Below, one piece after another: positions 17,616 through 24,967 of a stretch of DNA of 27,438 bases (its first letter is position 1; each line of letters opens with the position of its first letter). The notes beneath the pieces were generated by a model. That model ran no database searches. It was not told the DNA's origin and was given only the letters and a program-made list of their open reading frames with translations. The translations under genes were made by a program, and so were the position numbers. The stretch lies in assembly GCA_036260255.1 (NCBI GenBank), contig DATAAF010000041.1, forward strand, positions 1 to 27,438, given 5' to 3'. Source of the stretch: DASZJY01 sp036260255 (GTDB lineage: Bacteria; Actinomycetota; Acidimicrobiia; Acidimicrobiales; AC-14).

Positions 17616-19383
17616 ACGCTTGACGCGCGGGGGCCGTGGTGGCCGCCTTGGCCAGCTCCGCCACCGTGGGCGCCTCGAAGACGGCGTCGGGCGGCAGGTC
17701 CACGCCCAGGGCGTCGTTCACCCGGGCGACGATCTGGGCGGCGGCCAACGAGTGGCCGCCGAGGGCGAAGAAGTCGTCGTCCACGCCGAGGTGGTCCCGC
17801 TGCAACACCTCGGCCCAGATCGAGAGGACGACGCCTTCCTCGGGGGTCCGCGGGCCGACCGTGTCACGGGGGCGACCGCCCGCCGCCTCGGCCCCGCCCA
17901 GGCTCGCCCGCAGCTCCCGCTTCGGCACCTTGCCCGACGCGTTGCGGGGGAGCCGGTCGACGAAAAAGATCCGGTGCGGCGTCTTGTGCTCGGCCAGCCG
18001 CTCCCGCACGAACGCCTGCAGCTCGCGCTCGTCCACCGGGGCCCAGAGCACGACGGCGGCGGCCACGTCCTGACCGAGGATCTCGTGGGGCACGCCGAAG
18101 ACGGCCGCCTCGGCCACCGCCGGGTGCTCGGCGAGCACGCCCTCGACCTCGAAGGAGGAGACGTTGAGGCCCCCGGTGATGATGAGGTCCTTCTTGCGGT
18201 CGTCGAGGTACAGATAGCCCTCCTCGTCGAGATGGCCGAGGTCGCCGGTGCGGACCCAGTCGCCCGCGAACCCCTCGGCGGTGGCCTCCGGGTCGCGGTA
18301 GTAGTGGCGCACGGGCGCCCCGGGGCGGCGCAGCCACACCTCGCCGATCTCGCCCGCGGGCACGTCGCGCCCGTCGTCGTCGACCACCCGGAGCTCGGTG
18401 CCGCCCACCCCCCGGCCCACCGATCCCGGGCGGGTGCCGTCGTAGACCATGAGCGTGCGGGCGGTGCCGGCCTCGGTGAGGGCGTAGGTGTTCCACACCT
18501 CGGCGTGAGGAAGGCCGGCGGCGAGCCTCTCGATCAGCGCGGGTGGCGCCGGCGCGGACGACAGCACGACCCGCTCGACCGACGACAGGTCGTGGCGGTC
18601 CAACGCACCCGACGAGAGGATCATCTCGGCCATGGCGGGCACGAGCTGGAGGCGCCGCACCTCGTGCTCGGCGACGAGGGCGCAGAACCGGTCGGGCTCG
18701 AACACCGGCAGCACGACGGCGGTGCGGTCGCCCCGGCGGATGGGCATGCGCAGCGCCTCCTGGCCGGCGTTCGTCCCGATGGGGAAGGCGTGCACGAAGG
18801 CCCGCCTCGTGGCGCCGTCGGCTTCCGGCTCCGGAGGGGGATCGTGGAACAGGACGTTCTCGTGGGAGACGGCCACCCCCTTGGGCCGGCCGGTCGTCCC
18901 CGAGGTGTAGAGGATCTCGGCCAGGTCGGTGGCGTCCACGGCGACCTCGACCGGACCGTCGCCGGCGTCGCCCGGCCCGCCCGCCTGCTCGAGGTCGGCC
19001 AGCGACGCCACCCACGCCGGCGCGGCGGCGGGGGTCAGGTCCGGAGGGCAGACGACGCCGGCGGCGCCGCAGTGCTCGAGGACCGAGGCCAGTTCGGGGG
19101 CGGCGAAGCGCGGGCCGAGCGGTACGGCGACCGCGCCGGCCTCCAGAGCCGCCACGTAGGCGACCGCGTAGTCTGTCCAGCGGGCGTTGTCGAACAGGAG
19201 AGCGATGCGGTCACCGAGACGAACGCCGTGATCCACGAGCCCCCGCGCCGCCGCGTGCGACCGCCGCTCCCACTCGCCGTAGGTCAGGCGGTCGCCGCCG
19301 TCGACGACCAGGGCCACCGCCGACGGGTCCTCGGCCGCCCGGGCATGGAGCAGGTCGGGGACAGTCAGCGCCGGCCGGGCCAT
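17614..19383 (-). CDS. Adenylation domain fused to a C-terminal carrier protein domain (A-PCP/ArCP didomain)
   Basis: A 589-residue protein that would adenylate an acid and load it on its own phosphopantetheine arm. Adenylation motifs: YTSGTTGRPKG (159-169), NTYALTE (298-304), TGDLG (379-383), DRKKDLIITGG (395-405) and NASGK with catalytic Lys485. The carrier domain spans about 515-585, with LGGHSL and Ser545 as attachment site. The acid-binding strand reads AFPIGTNAG: it lacks the aspartate that holds the amino group in amino-acid-activating domains and has an asparagine near the place where aryl-acid enzymes such as DhbE carry one. An aryl or acyl substrate is therefore more likely. The layout recalls mycobacterial FadD22. 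ATG 19383 has AAGGAG upstream. It is divergent from the glycosyltransferase. Confidence 0.92.
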   Translation of the reverse strand: MARPALTVPDLLHARAAEDPSAVALVVDGGDRLTYGEWERRSHAAARGLVDHGVRLGDRIALLFDNARWTDYAVAYVAALEAGAVAVPLGPRFAAPELASVLEHCGAAGVVCPPDLTPAAAPAWVASLADLEQAGGPGDAGDGPVEVAVDATDLAEILYTSGTTGRPKGVAVSHENVLFHDPPPEPEADGATRRAFVHAFPIGTNAGQEALRMPIRRGDRTAVVLPVFEPDRFCALVAEHEVRRLQLVPAMAEMILSSGALDRHDLSSVERVVLSSAPAPPALIERLAAGLPHAEVWNTYALTEAGTARTLMVYDGTRPGSVGRGVGGTELRVVDDDGRDVPAGEIGEVWLRRPGAPVRHYYRDPEATAEGFAGDWVRTGDLGHLDEEGYLYLDDRKKDLIITGGLNVSSFEVEGVLAEHPAVAEAAVFGVPHEILGQDVAAAVVLWAPVDERELQAFVRERLAEHKTPHRIFFVDRLPRNASGKVPKRELRASLGGAEAAGGRPRDTVGPRTPEEGVVLSIWAEVLQRDHLGVDDDFFALGGHSLAAAQIVARVNDALGVDLPPDAVFEAPTVAELAKAATTAPARQA

Positions 19384-19466
19384 GACGTGGGACTCCTTCG
19401 GACGAGCTGCCGGGGGGACCGGCGCCCACCGTACACGGCGGCTTTTCGCGCATCGGGCCGCCCACG

Positions 19467-20666
19467 ATGAAGGTCCTCTGCACCTGCCTGCCCGGCCACG
19501 GCCACTTCAACCCCATGCTGGCCATGGCGCGGGCGCTGGCCGACGCCGGCCACCACGTCGCCTTCTCGACCGCCCAGGCCTTCTGCCCGCGCATCGAGGC
19601 GGCCGGCTTCGAGACCTTCCCCGCCGGCCTCAGCCTCGCCGAGCAGGTCGCCGAGGGCAAGCGGCGCTTCCCCGAGGACGACCGGCTGCCCGGCCGCCAG
19701 CGGTTCGAGACCTTCGTGCCCAAGATGCTGGCCGGCGTCGCCGCCCCGTCGCGCGCCGACGAGCTGGTGGCGATCGTCCGCCGCTTCGGACCGGATGTGG
19801 TGCTCCACGACGAGACCGAGTTCGCCGGGCCCGTCGCCGCCGCCGCCGCGGGCGTCCCCTGGGCGGACCAGAGCGTCGGCATCCTGCGCCCGCTCGGGAT
19901 GGCCCGGCTGGCGGCGCAGGTGCTCGAGCCGGTGTGGAGGCGCTGGGGCGTCGACCTCGGCCCCTACGGTGGGATGTTCGCCTACCTCTACCTCGACGTG
20001 TGCCCGCCCAGCCTCCAGTCGCCGGAGGTCTCGCTCATCGAGGTGGCGCACCCGGTGAAGAACGTGGACATCGAGCCGGCCCCGGACGAGCGCCTGCCCG
20101 AGTGGGTGGCCGGCCTCCCGCCGGTACCCACGATCTACGTCTCGCTGGGGACGATCTTCAACCAGAACCTCGGGGTGTTCGCCGCCATCCTCGAAGCGCT
20201 GCGGCAGGAGGACGTCAACGTCATCGTCACCGTGGGCCCCGACAACGACCCCGCCGCCCTCGGCGCCCAACCGCCCCACGTCCACGTGGAGCGCTTCATC
20301 TCACAGTCGCTCCTGTTGCCCCACTGCGACCTGGTGGTGAACCAGGGTGGCACCGCCATCCTGCCGATCCTGGCCCACGGCCTACCCCTGCTGATCCTCC
20401 CGCAGGGCGCCAACCAGTTCCACAATGCCGACGCCCTGGTGGCTGCCGGCGTCGGCCGCCGGCTCCTCCCGCCGGAGGTGACGGCCGAGGCGGTGAGCCG
20501 GGAGATCCGACTCCTGCTGGACGACCCGGGCTACCGGGAGAGGGCCCAGGGCCTGGCTCGGGAGATCGAGGCCATGCCCGCCCCCGAGCACGGGGTGCGC
20601 CTGCTCGAGCAGCTGGCGCACGAGCGTCGGCCCCTCGTGCGGTCGGCCGCAGCCCGACAGCCGTGA
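19467..20666 (+). CDS. Family 1 glycosyltransferase (GT-B fold, UGT/MGT type)
   Basis: A 399-residue enzyme that moves a sugar from a nucleotide donor to a lipid or small-molecule acceptor. The N-terminus is typical for macrolide and glycolipid glycosyltransferases (MKVLCTCLPGHGHFNPMLAMA). The C-terminal donor domain shows TIYVSLGTIF, then HVHVERFISQSLLLPHCDLVVNQGG-type residues where the family has its conserved HGG or NGG element, followed by P.ILPQGANQFHNADAL. Homologues work on polyketides, sterols and phenolic glycolipids. The gene shares an 83-base divergent gap with the didomain ligase, which suggests shared control. Its stop lies at the start of repeat copy 2. Confidence 0.9.
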   Translation: MKVLCTCLPGHGHFNPMLAMARALADAGHHVAFSTAQAFCPRIEAAGFETFPAGLSLAEQVAEGKRRFPEDDRLPGRQRFETFVPKMLAGVAAPSRADELVAIVRRFGPDVVLHDETEFAGPVAAAAAGVPWADQSVGILRPLGMARLAAQVLEPVWRRWGVDLGPYGGMFAYLYLDVCPPSLQSPEVSLIEVAHPVKNVDIEPAPDERLPEWVAGLPPVPTIYVSLGTIFNQNLGVFAAILEALRQEDVNVIVTVGPDNDPAALGAQPPHVHVERFISQSLLLPHCDLVVNQGGTAILPILAHGLPLLILPQGANQFHNADALVAAGVGRRLLPPEVTAEAVSREIRLLLDDPGYRERAQGLAREIEAMPAPEHGVRLLEQLAHERRPLVRSAAARQP

Positions 20667-20756
20667 GCGAGCACGGCGAGCGGGGCCGCCGGGACCGGCC
20701 TCTCGTCCGCCCTCCGCAGGTGCCGGCGGCCCCACCAGGCGAGCCGCGCGCAGCTC
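20663..20756 (+). repeat. Dispersed repeat of about 94 bp, copy 2
   Basis: Inverted copy of 17498-17591, with the same 11-base stem (20682-20692 and 20723-20733). It begins in the glycosyltransferase stop codon and ends 11 bases before the aminotransferase start, the same position relative to genes as copy 1. Confidence 0.85.
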
Positions 20757-20758
20757 AC

Positions 20759-20763
20759 AAGGA
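20759..20763 (+). promoter_or_regulatory. Ribosome binding site fixing the aminotransferase start
   Basis: AAGGA lies four bases before GTG at 20768. The alternative GTG at 20663, in the same frame, has no such site and its extra 35 residues come from the dispersed repeat. Confidence 0.6.
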
Positions 20764-20767
20764 CACA

Positions 20768-22168
20768 GTGCGCACCGTCGCCGGGCGCGAGGCCGCGCTC
20801 GAGAGCTTCGACGCCGAGTCGGCGCCCCGGGTCGTCACCGACATCCCCGGGCCGCGGTCGGCCGAGCTGTGGGCGCGCGACGCCGAGCACCACGCGTCGA
20901 ACTCCTCCCTCGGGGCCCAGTCGCTGCGGATCGTAATCCGCGACGCCTTCGGCCCCCTCGTGCGCGACGTGGACGGCAATGTCTTCGTCGACTTCGCCTC
21001 GGGCATCGTCGTGGCCAACCTGGGCCACTGCCCGCCGGCGGTGGTGAGCGCCCTCCGCCAGGAGGTGGGCGGGCTCATCCACTACTTCGACTTCGCCACG
21101 CCGGCGCGGGTGGCGTTCTTCGAGGCGCTGGCCCGCACCCTCCCCCCGGCGCTGCAGACGTTCCAGATGTACTCCACCGGCGGAGAGGCGGTGGAGGCGG
21201 CCCTGCGCCTGGCCAAGTCCTACACCCAGCGGTACGAGGTCATCTCGTTCTACGACGCCTGGCACGGGCGCACCCTCGGGGCGATGTCGCTTATGGGAGG
21301 GTTCCCGCTCAAGCGGGGGTACGGCCCCTTCGCACCCGGCGTCCTGCACAGCCCCAACGCCTACTGCTACCGCTGCCCGGTAGGGCTCACCCGGGAGAGC
21401 TGCGAGGTGGCCTGCGCCAAGTTCATCGACCGGGTGCACCAGCAGTCGGTCGACCGCGAGGTGGCGGCCGTCATCATCGAGCCGGTGCAGGGCGTGGGCG
21501 GCGTGATCCCCCACCCCCCCGAGTTCCTGGCCCACCTGCGGGACTTCTGCGACCGCACGGGGGCGCTGCTGATCTTCGACGAGATCCTCACCGGCATGGG
21601 TCGCACCGGGCCCATGTGGGCGTTCGAGGAGTCGGGTGTCGTCCCCGACGTGCTACTCGCCGGCAAGGGCCTGGCGTCCGGCTATCCCATCTCTCTCATC
21701 GCGTCCCGCCGGGAGGTCCTCGACGCGCTGCCGTTCGGAGGGCCGGGCGCGGGGGCGTCGACGTTCGCCAGCGGCAACCTCGCCTGCGCCGCCGGCGCCG
21801 CCACTCTCGGGCTCCTCGAGGACGGGACGGTGCTGGCCAACGCCCGCGCCGTCGGCGCGTCGATGCTGACGGCCCTGAACGAGCTCAAGGAGCGCCACCC
21901 CGTCATCGGCGACGTGCGGGGCCGGGGCCTGCTGCTCGCCCTCGAGCTGGTGGCCGACCGCCGGACCAAGGAGAAGGTGGCGCCGCCGGTCGTCCGCCGC
22001 CTCCTGCTGGCCCTGGCCCGCCGGGGCGTGCTCGTGGCCGGCGGGGGTCACATCCTGCGGCTGACGCCTCCCCTGGTGATCGGCGAGGCGCTGGCCCTGC
22101 GGGGGGTCGAGCTCGTCGATCAGGCGCTGACGGAGGTGGAGGCCGAGGTGGGGGTGGGGGCGTCCTGA
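20768..22168 (+). CDS. Class III PLP-dependent aminotransferase
   Basis: A 466-residue enzyme of the ornithine/4-aminobutyrate aminotransferase fold that would move an amino group from an omega-amine or amino acid to an oxo acid. The PLP lysine is Lys300 in LLAGKGLASGYP. Asp271 in IFDEILTGMGRTG binds the pyridine nitrogen. YSTGGEAVEAALRLAK and DAWHGRTLGAMSL are phosphate and ring contacts. The four-cysteine stretch YCYRCPVGL...SCEVAC (200-216) is common in one branch of the family. It follows the glycosyltransferase on the same strand and its stop overlaps the VOC gene, so the three are probably cotranscribed. The substrate is unknown; an amino sugar or an amine tail on the cluster product are both possible. 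Confidence 0.93.
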   Translation: MRTVAGREAALESFDAESAPRVVTDIPGPRSAELWARDAEHHASNSSLGAQSLRIVIRDAFGPLVRDVDGNVFVDFASGIVVANLGHCPPAVVSALRQEVGGLIHYFDFATPARVAFFEALARTLPPALQTFQMYSTGGEAVEAALRLAKSYTQRYEVISFYDAWHGRTLGAMSLMGGFPLKRGYGPFAPGVLHSPNAYCYRCPVGLTRESCEVACAKFIDRVHQQSVDREVAAVIIEPVQGVGGVIPHPPEFLAHLRDFCDRTGALLIFDEILTGMGRTGPMWAFEESGVVPDVLLAGKGLASGYPISLIASRREVLDALPFGGPGAGASTFASGNLACAAGAATLGLLEDGTVLANARAVGASMLTALNELKERHPVIGDVRGRGLLLALELVADRRTKEKVAPPVVRRLLLALARRGVLVAGGGHILRLTPPLVIGEALALRGVELVDQALTEVEAEVGVGAS

Positions 22169-22620
22169 CGCCGGCGTTCTCGGCCGTCGACCACGTCGGG
22201 ATCACGGTGGTCGACCTCGACCGCTCGATCGCCTTCTGGGAGCGGCTGCTCGGGGTGACGGCGCGCGACCGGGCCATGCTGGCGGGGCCCCGGCTCGGAG
22301 GGCTGCTCGGCTACCCGCCGGGGCTGCGGATCGACTCCTGCTGGATCGACCTTCCGGCGGGCGGCGCCCTCGAGCTCCTCCAGTACCTCGACCGGGAGGA
22401 CGCCCCCTACGACGAGGGCACCGCCCACCCCGGCAACGTCCACCTCTGCCTGCGGGTGGAAGACATGGCCGCCGCCCACCGCCATGCCGTCGCCGCCGGC
22501 GCCCGCCCGGTGGGCGAGGGCCCGATCAAGGTTCCCGCCGGCCCCCACGCCGGCCTCGAGATCGCCTACCTCCGGACCCCCGACGGCGTGACCATCGAGC
22601 TGCGCCAGTACCCGCAGTGA
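22165..22620 (+). CDS. VOC-family (glyoxalase-fold) protein with probable CTG start
   Basis: A 151-residue vicinal oxygen chelate protein with two beta-alpha-beta-beta-beta units. The four expected metal ligands are present: His10 (VDHVGI), Glu70 (ALELLQY), His93 (NVHLCL) and Glu145 (TIELRQ). Relatives include methylmalonyl-CoA epimerase, glyoxalase I and extradiol dioxygenases; nothing here picks among them. No ATG, GTG or TTG in frame precedes the first beta strand. The only fitting start is CTG at 22165, which overlaps the aminotransferase stop by four bases (CTGA), the same geometry as the GTGA junctions elsewhere in the window. Its stop codon lies at the edge of the palindromic repeat at 22619. 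Confidence 0.85.
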   Translation: MTPAFSAVDHVGITVVDLDRSIAFWERLLGVTARDRAMLAGPRLGGLLGYPPGLRIDSCWIDLPAGGALELLQYLDREDAPYDEGTAHPGNVHLCLRVEDMAAAHRHAVAAGARPVGEGPIKVPAGPHAGLEIAYLRTPDGVTIELRQYPQ

Positions 22621-22668
22621 ACCGGCGGTGATTTCTTCCGCTGGGGCGCAGATAACCACCGCCGGTTC
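22619..22668. repeat. Palindromic repeat element between convergent genes
   Basis: Twelve-base inverted arms (22619-22630 and 22657-22668) and 26 inner bases. It has the same length and the same arms as the element inside aspS. It overlaps the VOC stop codon and ends six bases before the hydrolase stop, so it may also serve as a bidirectional terminator. Confidence 0.75.
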
Positions 22669-22674
22669 GGGGGG

Positions 22675-23520
22675 TCAGGCCGCCAGGAACCGCCGGATCG
22701 ACGCCGCCACCGCGGCGGGGTCCTCGAGGGGGCCGAAGTGGCCGAGGCGGGGGACGACCTCGACCCGGGCGTCGGGGAGGCGCTCGAGCAATGCAGCCCG
22801 GGCCGCCGGCGTGAAGGCGTCGCTCGTCTCGCCGCCGGCCAGCAGGACGGGGCACCGCACCCGAGCGAGGCGGGCGAACCCGTCGTGGGCGGTGGCCATC
22901 TCGTAGACCAACGCCTCGTTTTCGCCCCGGCACTTGAGGCGCACGGTCCCGTCGGGCAGGTCCTCGAACCCGTGCCCGACATAGGCCTCCAACGCCTCGG
23001 CCGACCAGTCGGCGAACGGCGGCTTGGCCGCGTACTGGTCCCGCGCCTCCTCGCGCGACCCGAACACCTCGCGCCGCCGCCGCGCGCCGGCGGCCAGCCA
23101 GTTCCCGGTGTCGCGCCCGAGAGGCGGGTCGGCGGCCACGAGGATGGGCTCGAAGCAGTACAGCGCGGCGAAGGTGCCCGGCCGGGCCTGCTCGGCGAGG
23201 AGCACAGCCGTCCCTCCCGACGAGTGGCCGACGCCGAACACCGGCGCGCCGGCGTCTCCCAACGCGAGCCCGTCGACCACCGCCAGGACGTCGCGAGCCA
23301 GCCCCCGCCAGTCGAAGTCGAGCCCGGGCGGCGTGCCCGAGTCGCCGTGCCCCCGATGGTCGAGTGACACGCAGCGGAAGGCGTCCTGCAGATGCGAGGC
23401 CAGCGGCGCCCACACCAGTCCGTGCAGCCCGGTGGCGTGGGAGAAGAGGATGGCCGGCCCCGAACCGCCCAGCTCGTGATTCGCGACGGCGACGCCGTCG
23501 GCCGCCGTGACCATCGTCAC
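22675..23520 (-). CDS. Alpha/beta hydrolase
   Basis: A 281-residue hydrolase of the epoxide hydrolase/haloperoxidase-like group. The oxyanion region is FSHATGLHG (26-34) and RGHGDS follows in the usual place. The nucleophile elbow is GVGHSSGG with Ser100. The catalytic histidine is His261 in RLGHFGPLEDP. An acidic residue in GGETSDAF is the likely third member. It has no signal peptide, so it is cytosolic. It is convergent with the VOC gene, with the palindromic repeat between them. Start is GTG 23520; ATG at 23514 is equally possible since neither has a clear ribosome site. Substrate unknown; an esterase or thioesterase-like role in the cluster is conceivable but not shown. Confidence 0.9.
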   Translation of the reverse strand: MTMVTAADGVAVANHELGGSGPAILFSHATGLHGLVWAPLASHLQDAFRCVSLDHRGHGDSGTPPGLDFDWRGLARDVLAVVDGLALGDAGAPVFGVGHSSGGTAVLLAEQARPGTFAALYCFEPILVAADPPLGRDTGNWLAAGARRRREVFGSREEARDQYAAKPPFADWSAEALEAYVGHGFEDLPDGTVRLKCRGENEALVYEMATAHDGFARLARVRCPVLLAGGETSDAFTPAARAALLERLPDARVEVVPRLGHFGPLEDPAAVAASIRRFLAA

Positions 23521-23597
23521 CGCGGCGGCCCGAGCGTACGCATTGGCCCCTGTTCTACAGTTCCCGCGGTCCTACTGGCGGGACGCGGGGGAGGGCG

Positions 23598-24050
23598 ATG
23601 AGCTATCGGCCGATCGCAGCGGCGATGGTGGTGTTGGTGCTGGGCGCCTGCGGCGGGGACGGCGGCGACGAGGTCGGGACGGCCGGCGACGCGGCCCGCG
23701 CGGCGCGGACGGTGGAGGTGCGCGCGCTCGACACCCGCAAGTACGAGCCGACCGAGATAAAGGTGCAGCCGGGAGAGACGGTCACTATCCGCGTCACCAA
23801 CACCGGCACCAGCCTGCACGAGTTCTACCTTGGCAGCGAGAAGCAGCACGAGGACCACGAGACGGAAATGGCCGCCATGGGCGATGCCGAGATGAAGATG
23901 GCCGACGAGGCCAACCGCATCTTCATGGAGGCCGGCGAGACCAAGCAGGTCACGTGGACCTTCCCCGAGTCGGGAACCGTGATCTACGGCTGTCACATGC
24001 CCGGCCACTTCGGCCAAGGGATGAGGGGGAACGTCACCGTCGAGGGGTAG
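23598..24050 (+). CDS. Cupredoxin-domain lipoprotein (type 1 copper site)
   Basis: A 150-residue exported lipoprotein. The signal peptide ends in lipobox LGAC with Cys18. The cupredoxin fold runs from about residue 38. The copper ligands are all visible: His74 (SLHEF), Cys132, His137 and Met142 in GCHMPGHFGQGM. A loop at about 84-101 is rich in histidine and methionine (HEDHETEMAAMGDAEMKM), as in periplasmic copper-handling cupredoxins, and could bind extra copper. GGGGAGGG just upstream supports ATG 23598. It is divergent from the hydrolase. It could be an electron carrier or a copper-binding resistance protein; the metal module at 9.2-12.3 kb is too far away to be the same transcription unit. 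Confidence 0.92.
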   Translation: MSYRPIAAAMVVLVLGACGGDGGDEVGTAGDAARAARTVEVRALDTRKYEPTEIKVQPGETVTIRVTNTGTSLHEFYLGSEKQHEDHETEMAAMGDAEMKMADEANRIFMEAGETKQVTWTFPESGTVIYGCHMPGHFGQGMRGNVTVEG

Positions 24051-24093
24051 CCGCCGCACCCCGGTAACTGTCGACTGCATCTAGGGCGAGCGT

Positions 24094-24126
24094 CTCTAGC
24101 GCCGGGCGGTACACCGCGCGCTAGAG
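24094..24126. repeat. Inverted repeat downstream of the cupredoxin gene
   Basis: Nine-base arms CTCTAGCGC (24094-24102) and GCGCTAGAG (24118-24126) lie 44 bases after the cupredoxin stop. The tract that follows is A-rich, not T-rich, so this is a weak terminator candidate. The rest of the 259-base gap shows only a possible -10 box. Confidence 0.4.
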
Positions 24127-24171
24127 TAGAAAAACGGCTCGCACGCGCTACCCGAACGAGGGGAGCGGCGG

Positions 24172-24177
24172 TATGCT
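24172..24177 (+). promoter_or_regulatory. Possible -10 box for the chorismate lyase gene
   Basis: TATGCT stands out in this GC-rich gap, about 130 bases before the GTG at 24310. No convincing -35 is present, so this is tentative. Confidence 0.25.
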
Positions 24178-24309
24178 GCCACAAGCGTTCATCTCCGGCG
24201 TCCGCAGCTACCACCGTGTGGTCTCGTCGGGCGGGTCCGATTCAGGAGTCGTCGAAACGTGCGCATCGCCAACAGTCTCCGATTTCGCGGCCGGAAGCAG
24301 AGAAGCTGA

Positions 24310-24918
24310 GTGGACGCCAAGCACAGCCTCCTGAGCGTCTTCGACACGGTCAACCACACCGTTGCCCCGCTGAGCACCTTCCAGCGGATCCTGCTCATGA
24401 CCGACGGCACCGTCACCGATGTGCTGGAGGCCTACGCCCTCGAGCCCATCCGAGTGGTGAAGCTGTCCCAGTCGTTCGACGCGGTGGACGGCGACCGTCC
24501 CGAGCTCGACCGCCCGACCGCCGATCGGGTGCTGCGCCGCTCGATCCTTCTCCAGGGCGCCCACAGCGGCATCAACTTCGTGTACGCCGACTCGGTGCTC
24601 ACGCCCGACCATCTCCACCCCGAGGTGTTGCACGGCCTGCTCGTCAGCGAGAAGCCCCTCGGCCGGCTCATCGCCGAGCACCGGATCGAGACCTTCCGGG
24701 AGATCCTCGCCCTCGGGTTCGAGCCCGCCGGCGCCTGCGCCGAGCACTTCGGCATCGACCCTGCCACCAAGCTCGTGTTCCGCACCTACCGGATCCTCGT
24801 CTCCGGGCGGCCGGTCGTGCGGATCACCGAGAAGTTCCCGGTGACCTGGTTCCACTCGCTCTCCCCGAACGGTCCCGAGGGCTTCTCGGCCCGGCTCCGC
24901 TCCGACATCCGGCCCTAG
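24310..24918 (+). CDS. Chorismate-pyruvate lyase family protein (Rv2949c/DUF98-like)
   Basis: A 202-residue protein. The start STFQRILLMTDGTVTDVLEAY (residues 22-42, with the TDGTVT element) and the later YRILVSGRPVVRITEKFP stretch (160-177) are the two signatures I recognise for this family. Between them are RRSILLQG and a PLGRLIAEHRIETFREIL segment. Mycobacterial Rv2949c splits chorismate to pyruvate and 4-hydroxybenzoate, which primes phenolic glycolipids. The same activity here is inferred from family likeness. Start is GTG 24310; a purine-rich GAGAAG lies upstream. The gene is followed by the tig promoter and is probably transcribed alone. Some family members are uncharacterised, so activity is less sure than family. 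Confidence 0.8.
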   Translation: MDAKHSLLSVFDTVNHTVAPLSTFQRILLMTDGTVTDVLEAYALEPIRVVKLSQSFDAVDGDRPELDRPTADRVLRRSILLQGAHSGINFVYADSVLTPDHLHPEVLHGLLVSEKPLGRLIAEHRIETFREILALGFEPAGACAEHFGIDPATKLVFRTYRILVSGRPVVRITEKFPVTWFHSLSPNGPEGFSARLRSDIRP

Positions 24919-24949
24919 GGGATCGTCCGGGTTGGCCCGGGCCGGCCCG

Positions 24950-24967
24950 TATACTCCGGCCCCGGTG
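24950..24967 (+). promoter_or_regulatory. Promoter of tig, near-leaderless
   Basis: TATACT (24950-24955) is a strong -10 hexamer. Standard spacing places transcription start near 24962, within about three bases of the GTG at 24965. No Shine-Dalgarno precedes that GTG. The -35 region is poor. Confidence 0.6.

Noticed and set aside
20663..20767. Earlier GTG for the aminotransferase with GTGA overlap to the glycosyltransferase
   Set aside because: The extra 35 residues are translated repeat sequence, there is no Shine-Dalgarno, and GTG 20768 has AAGGA close upstream. It stays possible as a coupled start.
23556..23561. TACAGT as a -10 box for the cupredoxin gene
   Set aside because: It fits TAnnnT, but no -35 lies at the right distance; too weak to list as a feature.
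24190..24260. tRNA-like stretch with GGGTCCGATTCA resembling a T-arm
   Set aside because: No matching acceptor stem, anticodon arm or closed T-stem can be drawn around it.
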